DNA of 64,000 bases, from positions 1,922,001-1,986,000 of the forward strand of contig OZ251532.1 of assembly GCA_965243175.1 (NCBI GenBank), in the 5' to 3' direction. The position numbers were made by a program, and so were the translations under genes. This document shows positions 26,701 to 33,888 of this stretch, piece after piece; positions within the stretch are counted from its first letter, which is position 1, and the number at the start of each line of letters is the position of its first letter. The stretch is from VXYL01 sp965243175 (GTDB lineage Bacteria > Pseudomonadota > Gammaproteobacteria > Pseudomonadales > Azotimanducaceae). Below the pieces are notes generated by a model. That model was not told where the DNA came from. It made no database searches and saw nothing but the letters and a program-made list of their open reading frames with translations.

Positions 26701-27210
26701 CAGCACCAGCGTCGGCGGCGCATCCACGAACAGGAAGACCGACAGCGAATACGGCTCGATGGTGTCGCCGAAAGGCCACTCGGCGGCCAAGGCGATCATG
26801 CCCAGGCATTGGACGATGAGCATCGCGACGAACAGCGTTAGCCAGGCGACGAAGGCGAGGCCGGCGAGGCGCCCGGCCAGCAGCGTCAAGTTGCCGAGCG
26901 GGCGCGCATCGAGCACGTCGGCGATGCGTTCGCGGGCGTCCCTGGCGCGGACGTCGAACGCCAGGAAGATGATCGCGACCACCAGCACCCACAGCGCGAG
27001 GGTGCCCATGCTCGACAGGATGAAGCGCGGATTGACGACGCCGATGCTGGCCGACAGCCCGGACGCGACGCCGTGGATGCCAGAGTAGTAGATGTAGGCC
27101 ACCACGCTCAGCAGCGCGCTCAGCACGATGAACAGCCAAGTACGCGCCAGTCGCCGCGCGGAACGCATCTCCGCGACCGCGACGGCCAATAGCCCCTGCA
27201 ACGCTTGCAT
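23767..27210 (-). CDS. Permease fused to a degenerate M1 peptidase-like domain and a golvesin-like C-terminus
   Basis: This 1147-residue protein starts at the ATG at 27210, which has GGAG upstream; a GTG at 27255 is possible but weaker. Residues about 25-270 contain six to seven membrane segments, like ABC-2 permease domains found fused to M1 aminopeptidases. The middle (about 390-830) follows M1 aminopeptidase architecture, but the zinc motif HEXXH is replaced by IAHDLAVQL, so the protein is probably catalytically dead. The last 170 residues (GKYRRTLARANN ... GSYDMRIRP ... VVVSDETSGSYVIADAVRW) resemble golvesin/xanthan-lyase-type beta domains. An ABC-type ATPase partner is not adjacent. Function unknown; possibly a membrane-anchored binding or chaperone-like protein. 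Confidence 0.75.
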   Translation of the reverse strand: MQALQGLLAVAVAEMRSARRLARTWLFIVLSALLSVVAYIYYSGIHGVASGLSASIGVVNPRFILSSMGTLALWVLVVAIIFLAFDVRARDARERIADVLDARPLGNLTLLAGRLAGLAFVAWLTLFVAMLIVQCLGMIALAAEWPFGDTIEPYSLSVFLFVDAPPTLVLWCSLVILISVLVRQRLVVALVSLALVGGQGWWILSEMPVYLTSVLAGVSASAVGSDVLPRFAEGVDFAQRACQLLLAGGFLVLAAALHPRQDHHAKAQRLTVGAAMVAVACGGVAALVWNAHGNVAEAGEWLAVHEEVRDRPRPQLERVQGRVVIDPGRLLSAELDYRLAVDGIEGELLFSLNPGMAVEELRLDGEPAAFEHLHGLLRVQMPAGRSSVEMSVSLAGVPDPRFAYLDSAIDMNTVSGNALLQLLGTEASIFEDAYVALMPGVFWMPMPGAAVGRDDPSHDGRGFFLVDLEVETPSNWLVAGPGLRQGEGGRFRFNPPAAVPEVVLLASRFERYAMRVADVELELLASPVHTRNIEMFADAADELRARLEQMLDYAATAGLAYPYAGLSIVETPAQLRTYGGGWRMDTVQALPGVLLLREGGFPTARFEFQFREAEAEELERAGTLAEAKVERLEEFFQNDVTGGNPLHGGVRNLLAFQTGAEGRGAVALDFIAHDLAVQLVTGERSGFFSPYLLISQEAFGNMVTQSMMSFFQGAATSIGGSVYMSSTRRPSVWGSALGAPLADLAPEDAPKLALDVLWLKGPEIAQAILHSLGREGAATLLAQLRQRHAGGNYDAEDFAAAAMAAGEDLDAVLGDWLETAALPGFIVSPVEVERLTDDEQGQPRYQIRVHVRNGEPVPGLVYLTYGEWRRAGGDGVWVSDSTPPTRLAGDSAVELGLVAAKPPEQVTLVPYLALNRNAMTLPLPEVDETEALTTPPFSGSRPSDWRPRPEAGVVVDDLDAGFSVEFSEAESGVRLSGTTAASELPGAEVDEGLPVFVAFAPTVGWQRQEMAQSWGKYRRTLARANNGDGAARAVFTALLPSAGRWRLEYHLPPIRDFQGFVRIGGEGAEARAERVVDSSQGSYDMRIRPADGEETTVAFDGSAAEYGWNRIGDYDLPAGHVDVVVSDETSGSYVIADAVRWLPLDDA

Positions 27211-27345
27211 CACCTGCTCCGCTTGATCGGATTGCCGCCGCTGCGCCGCTCGCACGGGAGCGGCGGTTCGCTCCGCCGACAGTGCCTATTTCAACGCCTA
27301 CGGACGCGAAAGGGAAGCGCTCCTAGCGCTCCTTGAAGCCCGGCG

Positions 27346-28536
27346 CTATTCAGCCCGCGACAGCAGCCACTGGTTCGGGTCGATGGGTTTGCCGGCCTTG
27401 CGCATTTCGAAGTAGAGGCCGACCTCCTGCTGGCCGCCGCTTTGTCCCGCCGCGGCGATGGATTCGCCGCCTTCCACGCGGTCGCCGGAGCGCTTGTAGA
27501 GCGTGTCGGCGTAGCCGTACAGAGACATGTAGCCGTCGCCGTGATCGACGATGGCGAGCAAGCCGAAGCCGCGCAGCCAGTCGGCGAACACCACGCGGCC
27601 AGCGGCGACCGCCTGCACGTCTGCACCGAGGGCTGCTTGGATCACCATGCCCTGCCAGGTCATCCGCCCGCCGGCGCGCGCTTCTCCGAAACGCCGATGC
27701 ACGCGCCCTTGCACCGGCCACGGCAGATCGCCCTCGCCAAGGCCGGCCGCGGCGGTGGCCGATGCGCTGCTGCTGGCGGGCTGCTCGCGGCGCGCCAGTT
27801 CGTCGACGAGCGCTTGCAGACGCTCGCGGCTGGCCGCGAGTTCTTCGCGTTCGCGGCTCCGGTCCGCGACGTCGGTGCGCAGACCAGCGATCAGGCCGCG
27901 CCGACGATTGCGCTCGGAGAGAAGCGCGGCGCGTTCCGCCTGCAAGGAATCGTGCGTCTGCCGGGCCGAGCGCTGCTCGGCCTGCACTCGGCGCTCGTTT
28001 TCGGCCAACGCGGCCATCGTGTCGAGGAACTCGGCGACGGCGCCAACGCGGGCCCTCGCCAGCGCACCGTGATAGCGAACCATGCGCTCGAAGCGGGCCG
28101 GGTCCTCTTCGCCGAGGAGCGTCTTCAGGAAGTCGCGGTCGGTGAACTGCCACGCATGGCGCAGGTGGTCCGCGATCCGCGCCGCCTGATCGCCGCGTTC
28201 CTGGCGCAGCTCTTCACGCTGCGCGGCAAGTTCGTCGAGGGTCGCCTTGCCGTTCTCGATGCGGTCGTCCAAGGCGCGGATGCGTTGCGCCGCCGCGGCG
28301 ATGCCGCGGTCCGCGGCGGCAAGCCGCCCCTGCTGTTCGGCAAGGCGCTTGCCGGCGTCGTCGAGCCAAGTGTCGAGCGCGTTCAGCCGTCGGGCGACGT
28401 CTTCGAGTTGCCGTTGCGCATCCTCGGCGGCGACGCACGATCCCCAGATGCCGAACGCGACGACGCCAAGCATGGCTGCGAAGCGCACTCCAAACCCGGA
28501 GCGGCGACGGCGATGCGACGAGCGCCGACTTCGCAT
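27346..28536 (-). CDS. envC: Murein hydrolase activator EnvC-like protein
   Basis: The 396-residue protein has a signal or anchor segment at about 17-36 and then a long coiled coil (about 40-255, rich in Q/R/E heptads). It ends with a LytM/M23-type domain (about 275-395). The zinc ligands are degenerate (VDHGDGYMSLYGYADT, GLYFEMRKAG), as in E. coli EnvC, which is not an enzyme but activates amidases AmiA and AmiB at the division septum. It lies 24 bp downstream of gpmI, the same gpmI-envC order as in E. coli, so it is co-transcribed. A C-terminal carboxyl protease normally found next is absent. Confidence 0.9.
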   Translation of the reverse strand: MRSRRSSHRRRRSGFGVRFAAMLGVVAFGIWGSCVAAEDAQRQLEDVARRLNALDTWLDDAGKRLAEQQGRLAAADRGIAAAAQRIRALDDRIENGKATLDELAAQREELRQERGDQAARIADHLRHAWQFTDRDFLKTLLGEEDPARFERMVRYHGALARARVGAVAEFLDTMAALAENERRVQAEQRSARQTHDSLQAERAALLSERNRRRGLIAGLRTDVADRSREREELAASRERLQALVDELARREQPASSSASATAAAGLGEGDLPWPVQGRVHRRFGEARAGGRMTWQGMVIQAALGADVQAVAAGRVVFADWLRGFGLLAIVDHGDGYMSLYGYADTLYKRSGDRVEGGESIAAAGQSGGQQEVGLYFEMRKAGKPIDPNQWLLSRAE

Positions 28537-28560
28537 TGCGTCTCGAGGCGGCCCGCGACG

Positions 28561-30069
28561 TCAGCGCAGCAACGAGCGGCCGGTCATTGCCGCTGGCGGC
28601 GTCAGCCCCATCAGTTCGAGCATCGTCGGCGCCACGTCGGCAAGGGTGCCGTCCGTCGCGAGATCTAGCTTTCGCGGACCGGCGTAGACCAACGGCACTC
28701 GCGAGCAGGTGTGCGCCGTATGCGCTTGGTCGTCGTCGCCGCGCATGTGTTCGACGTTGCCGTGGTCGGCGGTGATCAGGCACTGGCCGCCGTTACGGGA
28801 AAGTGCATCGGAGACGGACGCAAGACACTGGTCGACCACCTCCACAGCCTTCACCGCCGCCGCGAAGTCGCCCGTGTGGCCGACCATGTCGCCGTTGGCG
28901 TAGTTGCAGACGACGGCGTCGAACTCCCCGGCGTCCAAGGCCGCAACCAGCCGTGCCGTTACTTCGCCGGCGCTCATGGCTGGCGCGAGGTCGTAGGTGG
29001 CGACCTTCGGCGACGGCACGAGAACGCGCTCCTCTCCCGGCATGGGCTGCTCGTGGCCGCCGGAGAAGAAATACGTCACGTGGGCGTACTTCTCGGTCTC
29101 GGCGATGCGCAGCTGCCGAAGCCCCTGCCGCGACCAGCACGCGGCGGCGGTATCCGCCAAGCGTTGCGCATTGAAGGCGGCCGGCGCCGCGATGTCGTCG
29201 GCGTAGCGGGTAAGCGTGGCGAAGGCCGCGAGCTTGGGCTTGGCGCCGCGTGGGAAGGCCGTGAAGTCGCCGGGCAGGAACGCCCGCGTCAACTGCCGCG
29301 CTCGGTCGGCGCGGAAGTTCATGAACACCACTGCGTCGCCGTCGCGTACTGCCGCGCCCGGGCGGATCGTCGTCGGCTGCACGAACTCGTCGCTCTCGCC
29401 GCGCGCATACGCGGCGTGCAGGGCCGCTTCCGGGTTCTCGAAACAGTACGCGCCATCGCCGTTGCGCAGCAGCTCGAAGGCGCGGCCAGTTCGCTCCCAG
29501 CGCTGATCCCGGTCCATGGCGTAGTAGCGCCCGCAGAGGCTGGCGACGACGCCGGGCCACTGCGCCTCGATTCGCCGCAACGATGCCAACGCGCTGCGTG
29601 GCGTGGTGTCGCGGCCATCGAGGAAGGCGTGCAGCCGCACTTTGGCGCCACGGCTGGCCGCGAGATGCAGCAGCGCGGCGATGTGCTCCTCGTGGCTGTG
29701 GACGCCACCGGGCGAGAGCAGGCCGAGGACGTGCAGCGTGGCCCCGACGCTCGCATCCAGCGCGGCGTTCAGCACCGGATTGCGGGCGAACTCGCCGTTG
29801 GCGACCGCTTGGTCGATGCGCGTCAGATCCTGATGCACGACGCGGCCAGCGCCGAGCGTCATGTGGCCGACCTCGGAGTTGCCCATCTGGCCGGCTGGAA
29901 GACCGACGCTCGAACCCGACGCGTCGAGAGTCGTGTGCGGCGCATCGGCCATCAGTCGATCCCAGTGCGGTGTGCGGGCGACGTGAATCGCGTTGTGCGG
30001 CGACGCGGCGCCGACGCCCCAGCCGTCCAAGACCACCAGCACGGTCGCTTGCCTTGCGGGAACCGTCAT
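28561..30069 (-). CDS. gpmI: 2,3-bisphosphoglycerate-independent phosphoglycerate mutase
   Basis: A 502-residue metalloenzyme of the alkaline phosphatase superfamily. It has VVLDGWGVG (metal-binding Asp), QMGNSEVGHMTLGAGR with the phosphorylated Ser, FLDGRDTTPRSA, NYANGDMVGHTG and LITADHGNVEHM. It interconverts 3- and 2-phosphoglycerate in glycolysis and needs manganese. Length fits the family (about 510). It is followed by envC and is divergent from the rhodanese-secB pair. Confidence 0.95.
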   Translation of the reverse strand: MTVPARQATVLVVLDGWGVGAASPHNAIHVARTPHWDRLMADAPHTTLDASGSSVGLPAGQMGNSEVGHMTLGAGRVVHQDLTRIDQAVANGEFARNPVLNAALDASVGATLHVLGLLSPGGVHSHEEHIAALLHLAASRGAKVRLHAFLDGRDTTPRSALASLRRIEAQWPGVVASLCGRYYAMDRDQRWERTGRAFELLRNGDGAYCFENPEAALHAAYARGESDEFVQPTTIRPGAAVRDGDAVVFMNFRADRARQLTRAFLPGDFTAFPRGAKPKLAAFATLTRYADDIAAPAAFNAQRLADTAAACWSRQGLRQLRIAETEKYAHVTYFFSGGHEQPMPGEERVLVPSPKVATYDLAPAMSAGEVTARLVAALDAGEFDAVVCNYANGDMVGHTGDFAAAVKAVEVVDQCLASVSDALSRNGGQCLITADHGNVEHMRGDDDQAHTAHTCSRVPLVYAGPRKLDLATDGTLADVAPTMLELMGLTPPAAMTGRSLLR

Positions 30070-30107
30070 GGTGGAGTGCCTCGGGGTACACGAGCGGCTG
30101 CCGACAT

Positions 30108-30136
30108 TCTACATCGCCGGTCGCTGCGCCTATAAT
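30108..30136 (+). promoter_or_regulatory. Promoter for the rhodanese-secB operon; near-leaderless
   Basis: TCTACA (30108-30113) and a perfect TATAAT (30131-30136) are 17 nt apart. Transcription should start at about 30143, only 1-2 nt before the ATG at 30145, so the mRNA would have almost no leader. Confidence 0.5.
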
Positions 30137-30144
30137 CCCGCCGC

Positions 30145-30561
30145 ATGGAGCAGCTGTTCGAGTTCATCGGCAACCACCCGATTCTGGTCGGCGCCTTTCT
30201 GCTGATCTTCGCGCTCTTCGTGCGCAACGAACTGGTGCGCGGCGGTCGCGCCGTGACGGCCCAGGAACTCGTCAACCTGGTCAACCGCGACGGCGCCGTG
30301 GTGGTGGACGTGCGCGACAAGGCCGAGTTCTCCCAAGGCCACATCGTCGATGCCATCAACGTACCGCACGGGGCGCTGAACACCCGCCTCGCGGAACTGG
30401 AGAAGTACAAGGAACGGCCGCTGGTGCTGGCCTGCAAGATGGGCCAGCACGCGGGCGCGGCGGGCACGGTGCTGCGCAAGGCGGGCTTCCAGAACGTCTC
30501 GCGGCTCAAGGGCGGCGTGGCCGAGTGGCGCAATCAGAACCTGCCGGTGGTGAAGGGCTGA
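30145..30561 (+). CDS. Membrane-anchored rhodanese-like protein (YibN type)
   Basis: A 138-residue protein with one N-terminal membrane helix (about 10-28) and a single rhodanese domain (VVVDVRDKAEFSQGHIVDAINVPHGAL ... CKMGQHAGAAGTVLRKAGFQNVSRLKGGVAEW). The active-site Cys is kept in a CKMGQHA loop. It resembles E. coli YibN, encoded next to grxC and secB; grxC is absent here. It probably carries persulfide sulfur at the membrane. It is followed 2 nt later by secB, so the two are co-transcribed. Confidence 0.9.
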   Translation: MEQLFEFIGNHPILVGAFLLIFALFVRNELVRGGRAVTAQELVNLVNRDGAVVVDVRDKAEFSQGHIVDAINVPHGALNTRLAELEKYKERPLVLACKMGQHAGAAGTVLRKAGFQNVSRLKGGVAEWRNQNLPVVKG

Positions 30562-30563
30562 GC

Positions 30564-31061
30564 ATGGCGGAAGACGCAACGGACGGCGGGCTGGGCGCGG
30601 CTGGGACTGCCAGCGGCCCGCAGATGATCGTCGAGCGCATCTATCTGCGCGACGTCTCCTTCGAGTCGCCGAACGCGCCGGACGTCTTCACCCGCGAGTG
30701 GCAGCCCAAGGTGCAGGTGGACATCAACGCCAGCAACAAGCGCCTCGACGAACTGCGCCATGAAGTGGTACTCACGCTCACCTTGGAGGCGAAGCTCGAC
30801 GACGACACCGGCTTGATCGTCGAGTTGCAGCAAGCGGGCATCTTCCGCCTGGAAGGCATGGACGACGCCCTGCGCGAACGCGTGGCCGCGACGGCCTGCC
30901 CGACGACCCTCTTCCCCTTCGCCCGCGAGACCGTGGATTCGCTGGTGGTGAAGGGCACCTTCCCGCCATTCATGCTGGCGCCGATGAACTTCGACGCCCT
31001 CTACGCCCAAGCCAAACGGCGCTGGGAAGCCGAGCAGCAGGGCGACGCGACCATCAACTGA
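30564..31061 (+). CDS. secB: Protein-export chaperone SecB
   Basis: A 165-residue cytoplasmic homotetrameric chaperone. The SecB fold is seen in IVERIYLRDVSFESPNAP, FTREWQPKVQVDINASNKRLD, HEVVLTLTLEAKLDDDTGLIVELQQAGIFRL and CPTTLFPFARETVDSLVVKGTFPPFMLAPMNF. It keeps preproteins unfolded and delivers them to SecA. The ATG at 30564 follows the rhodanese gene by 2 nt. Its last 8 bp overlap the convergent trmL gene. Confidence 0.95.
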   Translation: MAEDATDGGLGAAGTASGPQMIVERIYLRDVSFESPNAPDVFTREWQPKVQVDINASNKRLDELRHEVVLTLTLEAKLDDDTGLIVELQQAGIFRLEGMDDALRERVAATACPTTLFPFARETVDSLVVKGTFPPFMLAPMNFDALYAQAKRRWEAEQQGDATIN

Positions 31062-31515
31062 AGCGAAATCCCAACTGCCGCCACGCCTCGTACACGGCCA
31101 CGGCGACCGCATTGGCGAGGTTCATGCTGCGCGAATTCGCCTGCATCGGAATGCGCAAGCGGCGCTCCGGCGCGATCGACGCCAGCACGTCGTCCGGCAG
31201 GCCACGCGATTCGGGGCCGAACAGCAGCACGTCGCTCGGCCGGTAGGCCACGCCGTCGTAGCGGCGTTCGGCGCGGGTGGAGAACGCCAGCAGCCGCCGC
31301 TCGCCAAGCTGCGCGAGGAAGGCGTTGTAGTCCGGGTACACGGTGGTGATCGCCAAGTGCCGATAGTCGAGACCAGCACGACGCACACGGGCATCCGTGA
31401 GCTCGAAGCCCAAGGGTTGGATCAGCGCCAGTTCCGCGCCCACGTTGGCGGCGAGGCGCATGGCGTTGCCGGTGTTGGGCGGAATCTCCGGCGTGTAGAG
31501 CGCGATGGTGAACAC
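31054..31515 (-). CDS. trmL: tRNA (cytidine/uridine-2'-O-)-methyltransferase TrmL
   Basis: A 153-residue SPOUT-class enzyme with the knotted C-terminus. Recognisable motifs are VFTIALYTPEIPPNTGNAMRLAANVGAEL, VLLFGPESRGLPDDVL and RIPMQANSRSMNLANAVAVAVYEAWRQLGF. It methylates the wobble position 34 of tRNA-Leu. I chose the GTG at 31515, because family members start (V/M)F-I-x-LY-P-EIPPN; a TTG at 31521 overlaps the upstream stop. It is likely coupled to the upstream nuclease-like gene. Confidence 0.93.
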   Translation of the reverse strand: MFTIALYTPEIPPNTGNAMRLAANVGAELALIQPLGFELTDARVRRAGLDYRHLAITTVYPDYNAFLAQLGERRLLAFSTRAERRYDGVAYRPSDVLLFGPESRGLPDDVLASIAPERRLRIPMQANSRSMNLANAVAVAVYEAWRQLGFRFS

Positions 31516-31517
31516 GA

Positions 31518-32222
31518 TCAAGCCGCGCGCCGAGGCCGCCCGATGCGCCGATAGACGAGCGCGTTGCCCTCCTTGCCGCAGACCTCCGCCACGCCAGCTT
31601 CCCGAAAGCAGAACGCCGCCTGCTGCCCCAGACGCCGCGACGACCGCATCGCGTCCGCCAGATCCCGAGTCGTGAACCGCGGCGGCAGGTCCGCGTCGAG
31701 CATGGCGAAGAGATCGCCCATCTCCGCCACGGTGTGCGTCTCCGCCACGTCGATCAGCCGTCGATCGACGCTGATCCAATCGCGCCTTCGCCGCCGCCGT
31801 CCCTGCGTGGTCACCGCCCGCACCACTTCCTCCACCGTCATCACGATGTCGAGGGTCAGGTTCGGATGCTGCAACAGCGTCGGAATGCTCGCCAAGACGC
31901 TGAACACCACGAACACGTTGTCGTGCTTGGGCGACTTCCGCCGCGTAGTCGGCGCAGCGGGATCCTCCGGCACCTTCACGATGTAGCGGTCCCGCGCAAC
32001 CGGATACACAAGGGTCACCGCAAAGCGTTCGAGCAGCTTCGGCAGCTTCCTGCGCAACCCGGAAAACGCGCCGGTGTGTATCTCGACGATGCGATCGCCG
32101 AGCACCACGTCCGCCACGAACCCATCGACGGCCTGCTCCATCGCCCCACCCGCCCCGGCATAGCGCGCCTTCAGCGCCCGATGCAGCGAGCGCTCGTTGA
32201 GTTCGCCGATGCCGTTCTGCAC
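31518..32222 (-). CDS. Uncharacterised protein with a nuclease-like N-terminus
   Basis: A 234-residue protein from a GTG at 32222. The N-terminal third (GIGELNERSLHRALKARY ... VDGFVADVVLGDRIVEIHTGAFSGLRRKLPKLLE) has the order D-x-x ... E-x-H/Q of PD-(D/E)XK-type nuclease folds. KVPED-type linkers and a long basic RRRRR patch at about 139-144 follow. The C-terminal half (RLIDVAETHTVAEMGDLFAMLDADLPPRFTTRDLADAM) looks like a winged-helix. The family is conserved but I do not know its role. It may act on nucleic acid; this is inference. Confidence 0.55.
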   Translation of the reverse strand: MQNGIGELNERSLHRALKARYAGAGGAMEQAVDGFVADVVLGDRIVEIHTGAFSGLRRKLPKLLERFAVTLVYPVARDRYIVKVPEDPAAPTTRRKSPKHDNVFVVFSVLASIPTLLQHPNLTLDIVMTVEEVVRAVTTQGRRRRRRDWISVDRRLIDVAETHTVAEMGDLFAMLDADLPPRFTTRDLADAMRSSRRLGQQAAFCFREAGVAEVCGKEGNALVYRRIGRPRRAA

Positions 32223-32243
32223 GCGCGTAACGTGAAGGAATTG

Positions 32244-32453
32244 CTAGCGCCGCCCCGGTCGCGACCAACCGCCCCGCCCTTCGTAGGCAGCTTCCCTGAT
32301 GCGATGCCAGCTCGCTCCGCGGAACTCCGTGCTCAGCCCGCTTCCACCGACGCTCGCATCCCGCAAACGGAACGCGACGCGCTTCTCCTTGGTCGCTTGG
32401 GTCGTTGCTCTCTCGACGAGATCGTCGGCACGCTCGATGGTTGTCTTCACCAA
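32244..32453 (-). pseudogene. VapB-type antitoxin remnant, no VapC partner
   Basis: The first residues (MVKTTIERADDLVERA) and the last block (RVAFRLRDASVGGSGLSTEF, then ASWHRIREAAYEGRGG) match the two ends of a VapB antitoxin. The middle segment normally containing TLRALVEEGL is missing, so the 69-codon frame looks internally deleted. No PIN-domain vapC gene follows; the nuclease-like gene starts 22 nt downstream. The 297-bp gap 32223-32519 otherwise holds only this. Confidence 0.5.
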
Positions 32454-32519
32454 GGGTTCCCATGTGTCGCCTGACGCCCAACCACCTTATTGCCGACGAG
32501 TAGGCAGGTCAACGCGCTG

Positions 32520-33854
32520 TCAGCGGCCGCGATGGACCGGTGCCATGCCGGTGTGCCAGCGGGCGGCGACGAAGGGTTCGCTGCTCAAGGTGTCGAGCAG
32601 CAGGTCGCGGTTGGTGGCGACGCCGTGGATGTCGAACGCCTTGACGCCGATCAGGGCGCGGCCGATGGCTTGTTCGCGGCTGGTGCCGGTGCCGATGACC
32701 TTGGCGAGCAGCGGGTCGAAGTAGGGGGTCACCCACTGGCCTTCGGCGTAGCCGGATTCGACGCGCACGCCGGTGAGGCGCGGTGGGCGGTAGACGGTGA
32801 GGCGGCCTGTGGAAGGCAGCATTCGCACGGAATCTTCGGCGTAGATGCGGGCTTCCACGGCATAGCCGTTGGCGACGATGGGATCCGGGAGCACCTCGGC
32901 CAGACGTTCCCCGGCGGCGATGCGGATCTGCACGGCCACGAGGTCGATGCCGGTGATTTCCTCGGTGACGCCGTGTTCCACCTGCAAGCGCGTGTTCACT
33001 TCCAAGAAGCCGAACTCGTCCGCCGCGAACAGAGTTTCCACCGTGCCCAGGCTGTCGTAGCCCTTGAGGGCGGTCGCGGCGGCGGTTTCCATTTCCGCCA
33101 AGCGTTCGCGCTCGAGACCGGGCGCGGGCGCCTCTTCGATGACCTTCTGATGGCGGCGCTGCACCGAACATTCGCGCTCGAGGACGCCAAGGCAGCGGTC
33201 GCCGTCGCCGACGATCTGGAACTCGATGTGGCGCGGAGCGTCCAGCCACGCTTCCAAGTACACTGCGCCGTCGCCGAAGGCGCTCGCCGCCTGGGCGCGA
33301 GTGGTTGCGAAGGCGGTGCGCAGTTCCGCTTCCGTCTCCGCCTTGGCCATGCCGATGCCGCCACCGCCAGCCGCGGGTTTGAGGAGCACGGGGAAGCCGA
33401 CTCGATGCGCCGCTTGCAGCAACGCGTCCTCGTCGGCGAGCACGTCGCTGCCCTCGCGCACCGGAAAGCCGGCCTTGCGGAACGCGGCTCGGGCGCGGGT
33501 CTTTTCGCCAAGCGTCTCGATCCACTGCGGCGCCGGGCCGATGAAGCGCAGGCCGGCGTCCGCCACGGCGCGCGCGAAGTCCGCGTTCTCGGCCAGGAAG
33601 CCGTAGCCTGGATGGATGGCGTCGGCCCGCGCCGCCTTCGCCGCGGCCATGATCCGCTCGACGTTCAGATAGGTGTCGGCAGCCAGATAGCCCGGCAGGC
33701 GAGCGGTCGTCGTGGCTTCGCCCAAGTGTGGCGCTTGCGCGTCGATGTCCGCGTAGGCGGCCACGCTCTCAATGCCCAAGCCGGTACATGCCCGAACGAT
33801 GCGCCGCGCCACGGCACCGCGATTGGCGATGAAGACTCGGTCGAACACCCTCAC
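32520..33854 (-). CDS. Biotin carboxylase-type ATP-grasp protein (acetyl/acyl-CoA carboxylase subunit)
   Basis: A 444-residue protein with the biotin-carboxylase domains: FDRVFIANRGAVARRIVRA, the ATP-grasp PVLLKPAAGGGGIGMA, LERECSVQRRHQKVIEEAPAP, EVNTRLQVEHGVTEEITG, and the C-terminal VEARIYAEDSVRMLPSTG. It carboxylates biotin on a carrier. No biotin carrier (BCCP) domain or carboxyltransferase gene is adjacent; the protein ends right after the carboxylase region. It lies 34 bp downstream of the AICAR transformylase on the same strand. Probably a subunit of an acyl-CoA, methylcrotonyl-CoA or geranyl-CoA-type carboxylase. Confidence 0.82.
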   Translation of the reverse strand: MRVFDRVFIANRGAVARRIVRACTGLGIESVAAYADIDAQAPHLGEATTTARLPGYLAADTYLNVERIMAAAKAARADAIHPGYGFLAENADFARAVADAGLRFIGPAPQWIETLGEKTRARAAFRKAGFPVREGSDVLADEDALLQAAHRVGFPVLLKPAAGGGGIGMAKAETEAELRTAFATTRAQAASAFGDGAVYLEAWLDAPRHIEFQIVGDGDRCLGVLERECSVQRRHQKVIEEAPAPGLERERLAEMETAAATALKGYDSLGTVETLFAADEFGFLEVNTRLQVEHGVTEEITGIDLVAVQIRIAAGERLAEVLPDPIVANGYAVEARIYAEDSVRMLPSTGRLTVYRPPRLTGVRVESGYAEGQWVTPYFDPLLAKVIGTGTSREQAIGRALIGVKAFDIHGVATNRDLLLDTLSSEPFVAARWHTGMAPVHRGR

Positions 33855-33888
33855 CCCCGGCGGCTGTCTTCGCGAGCAGGCACCAGCA

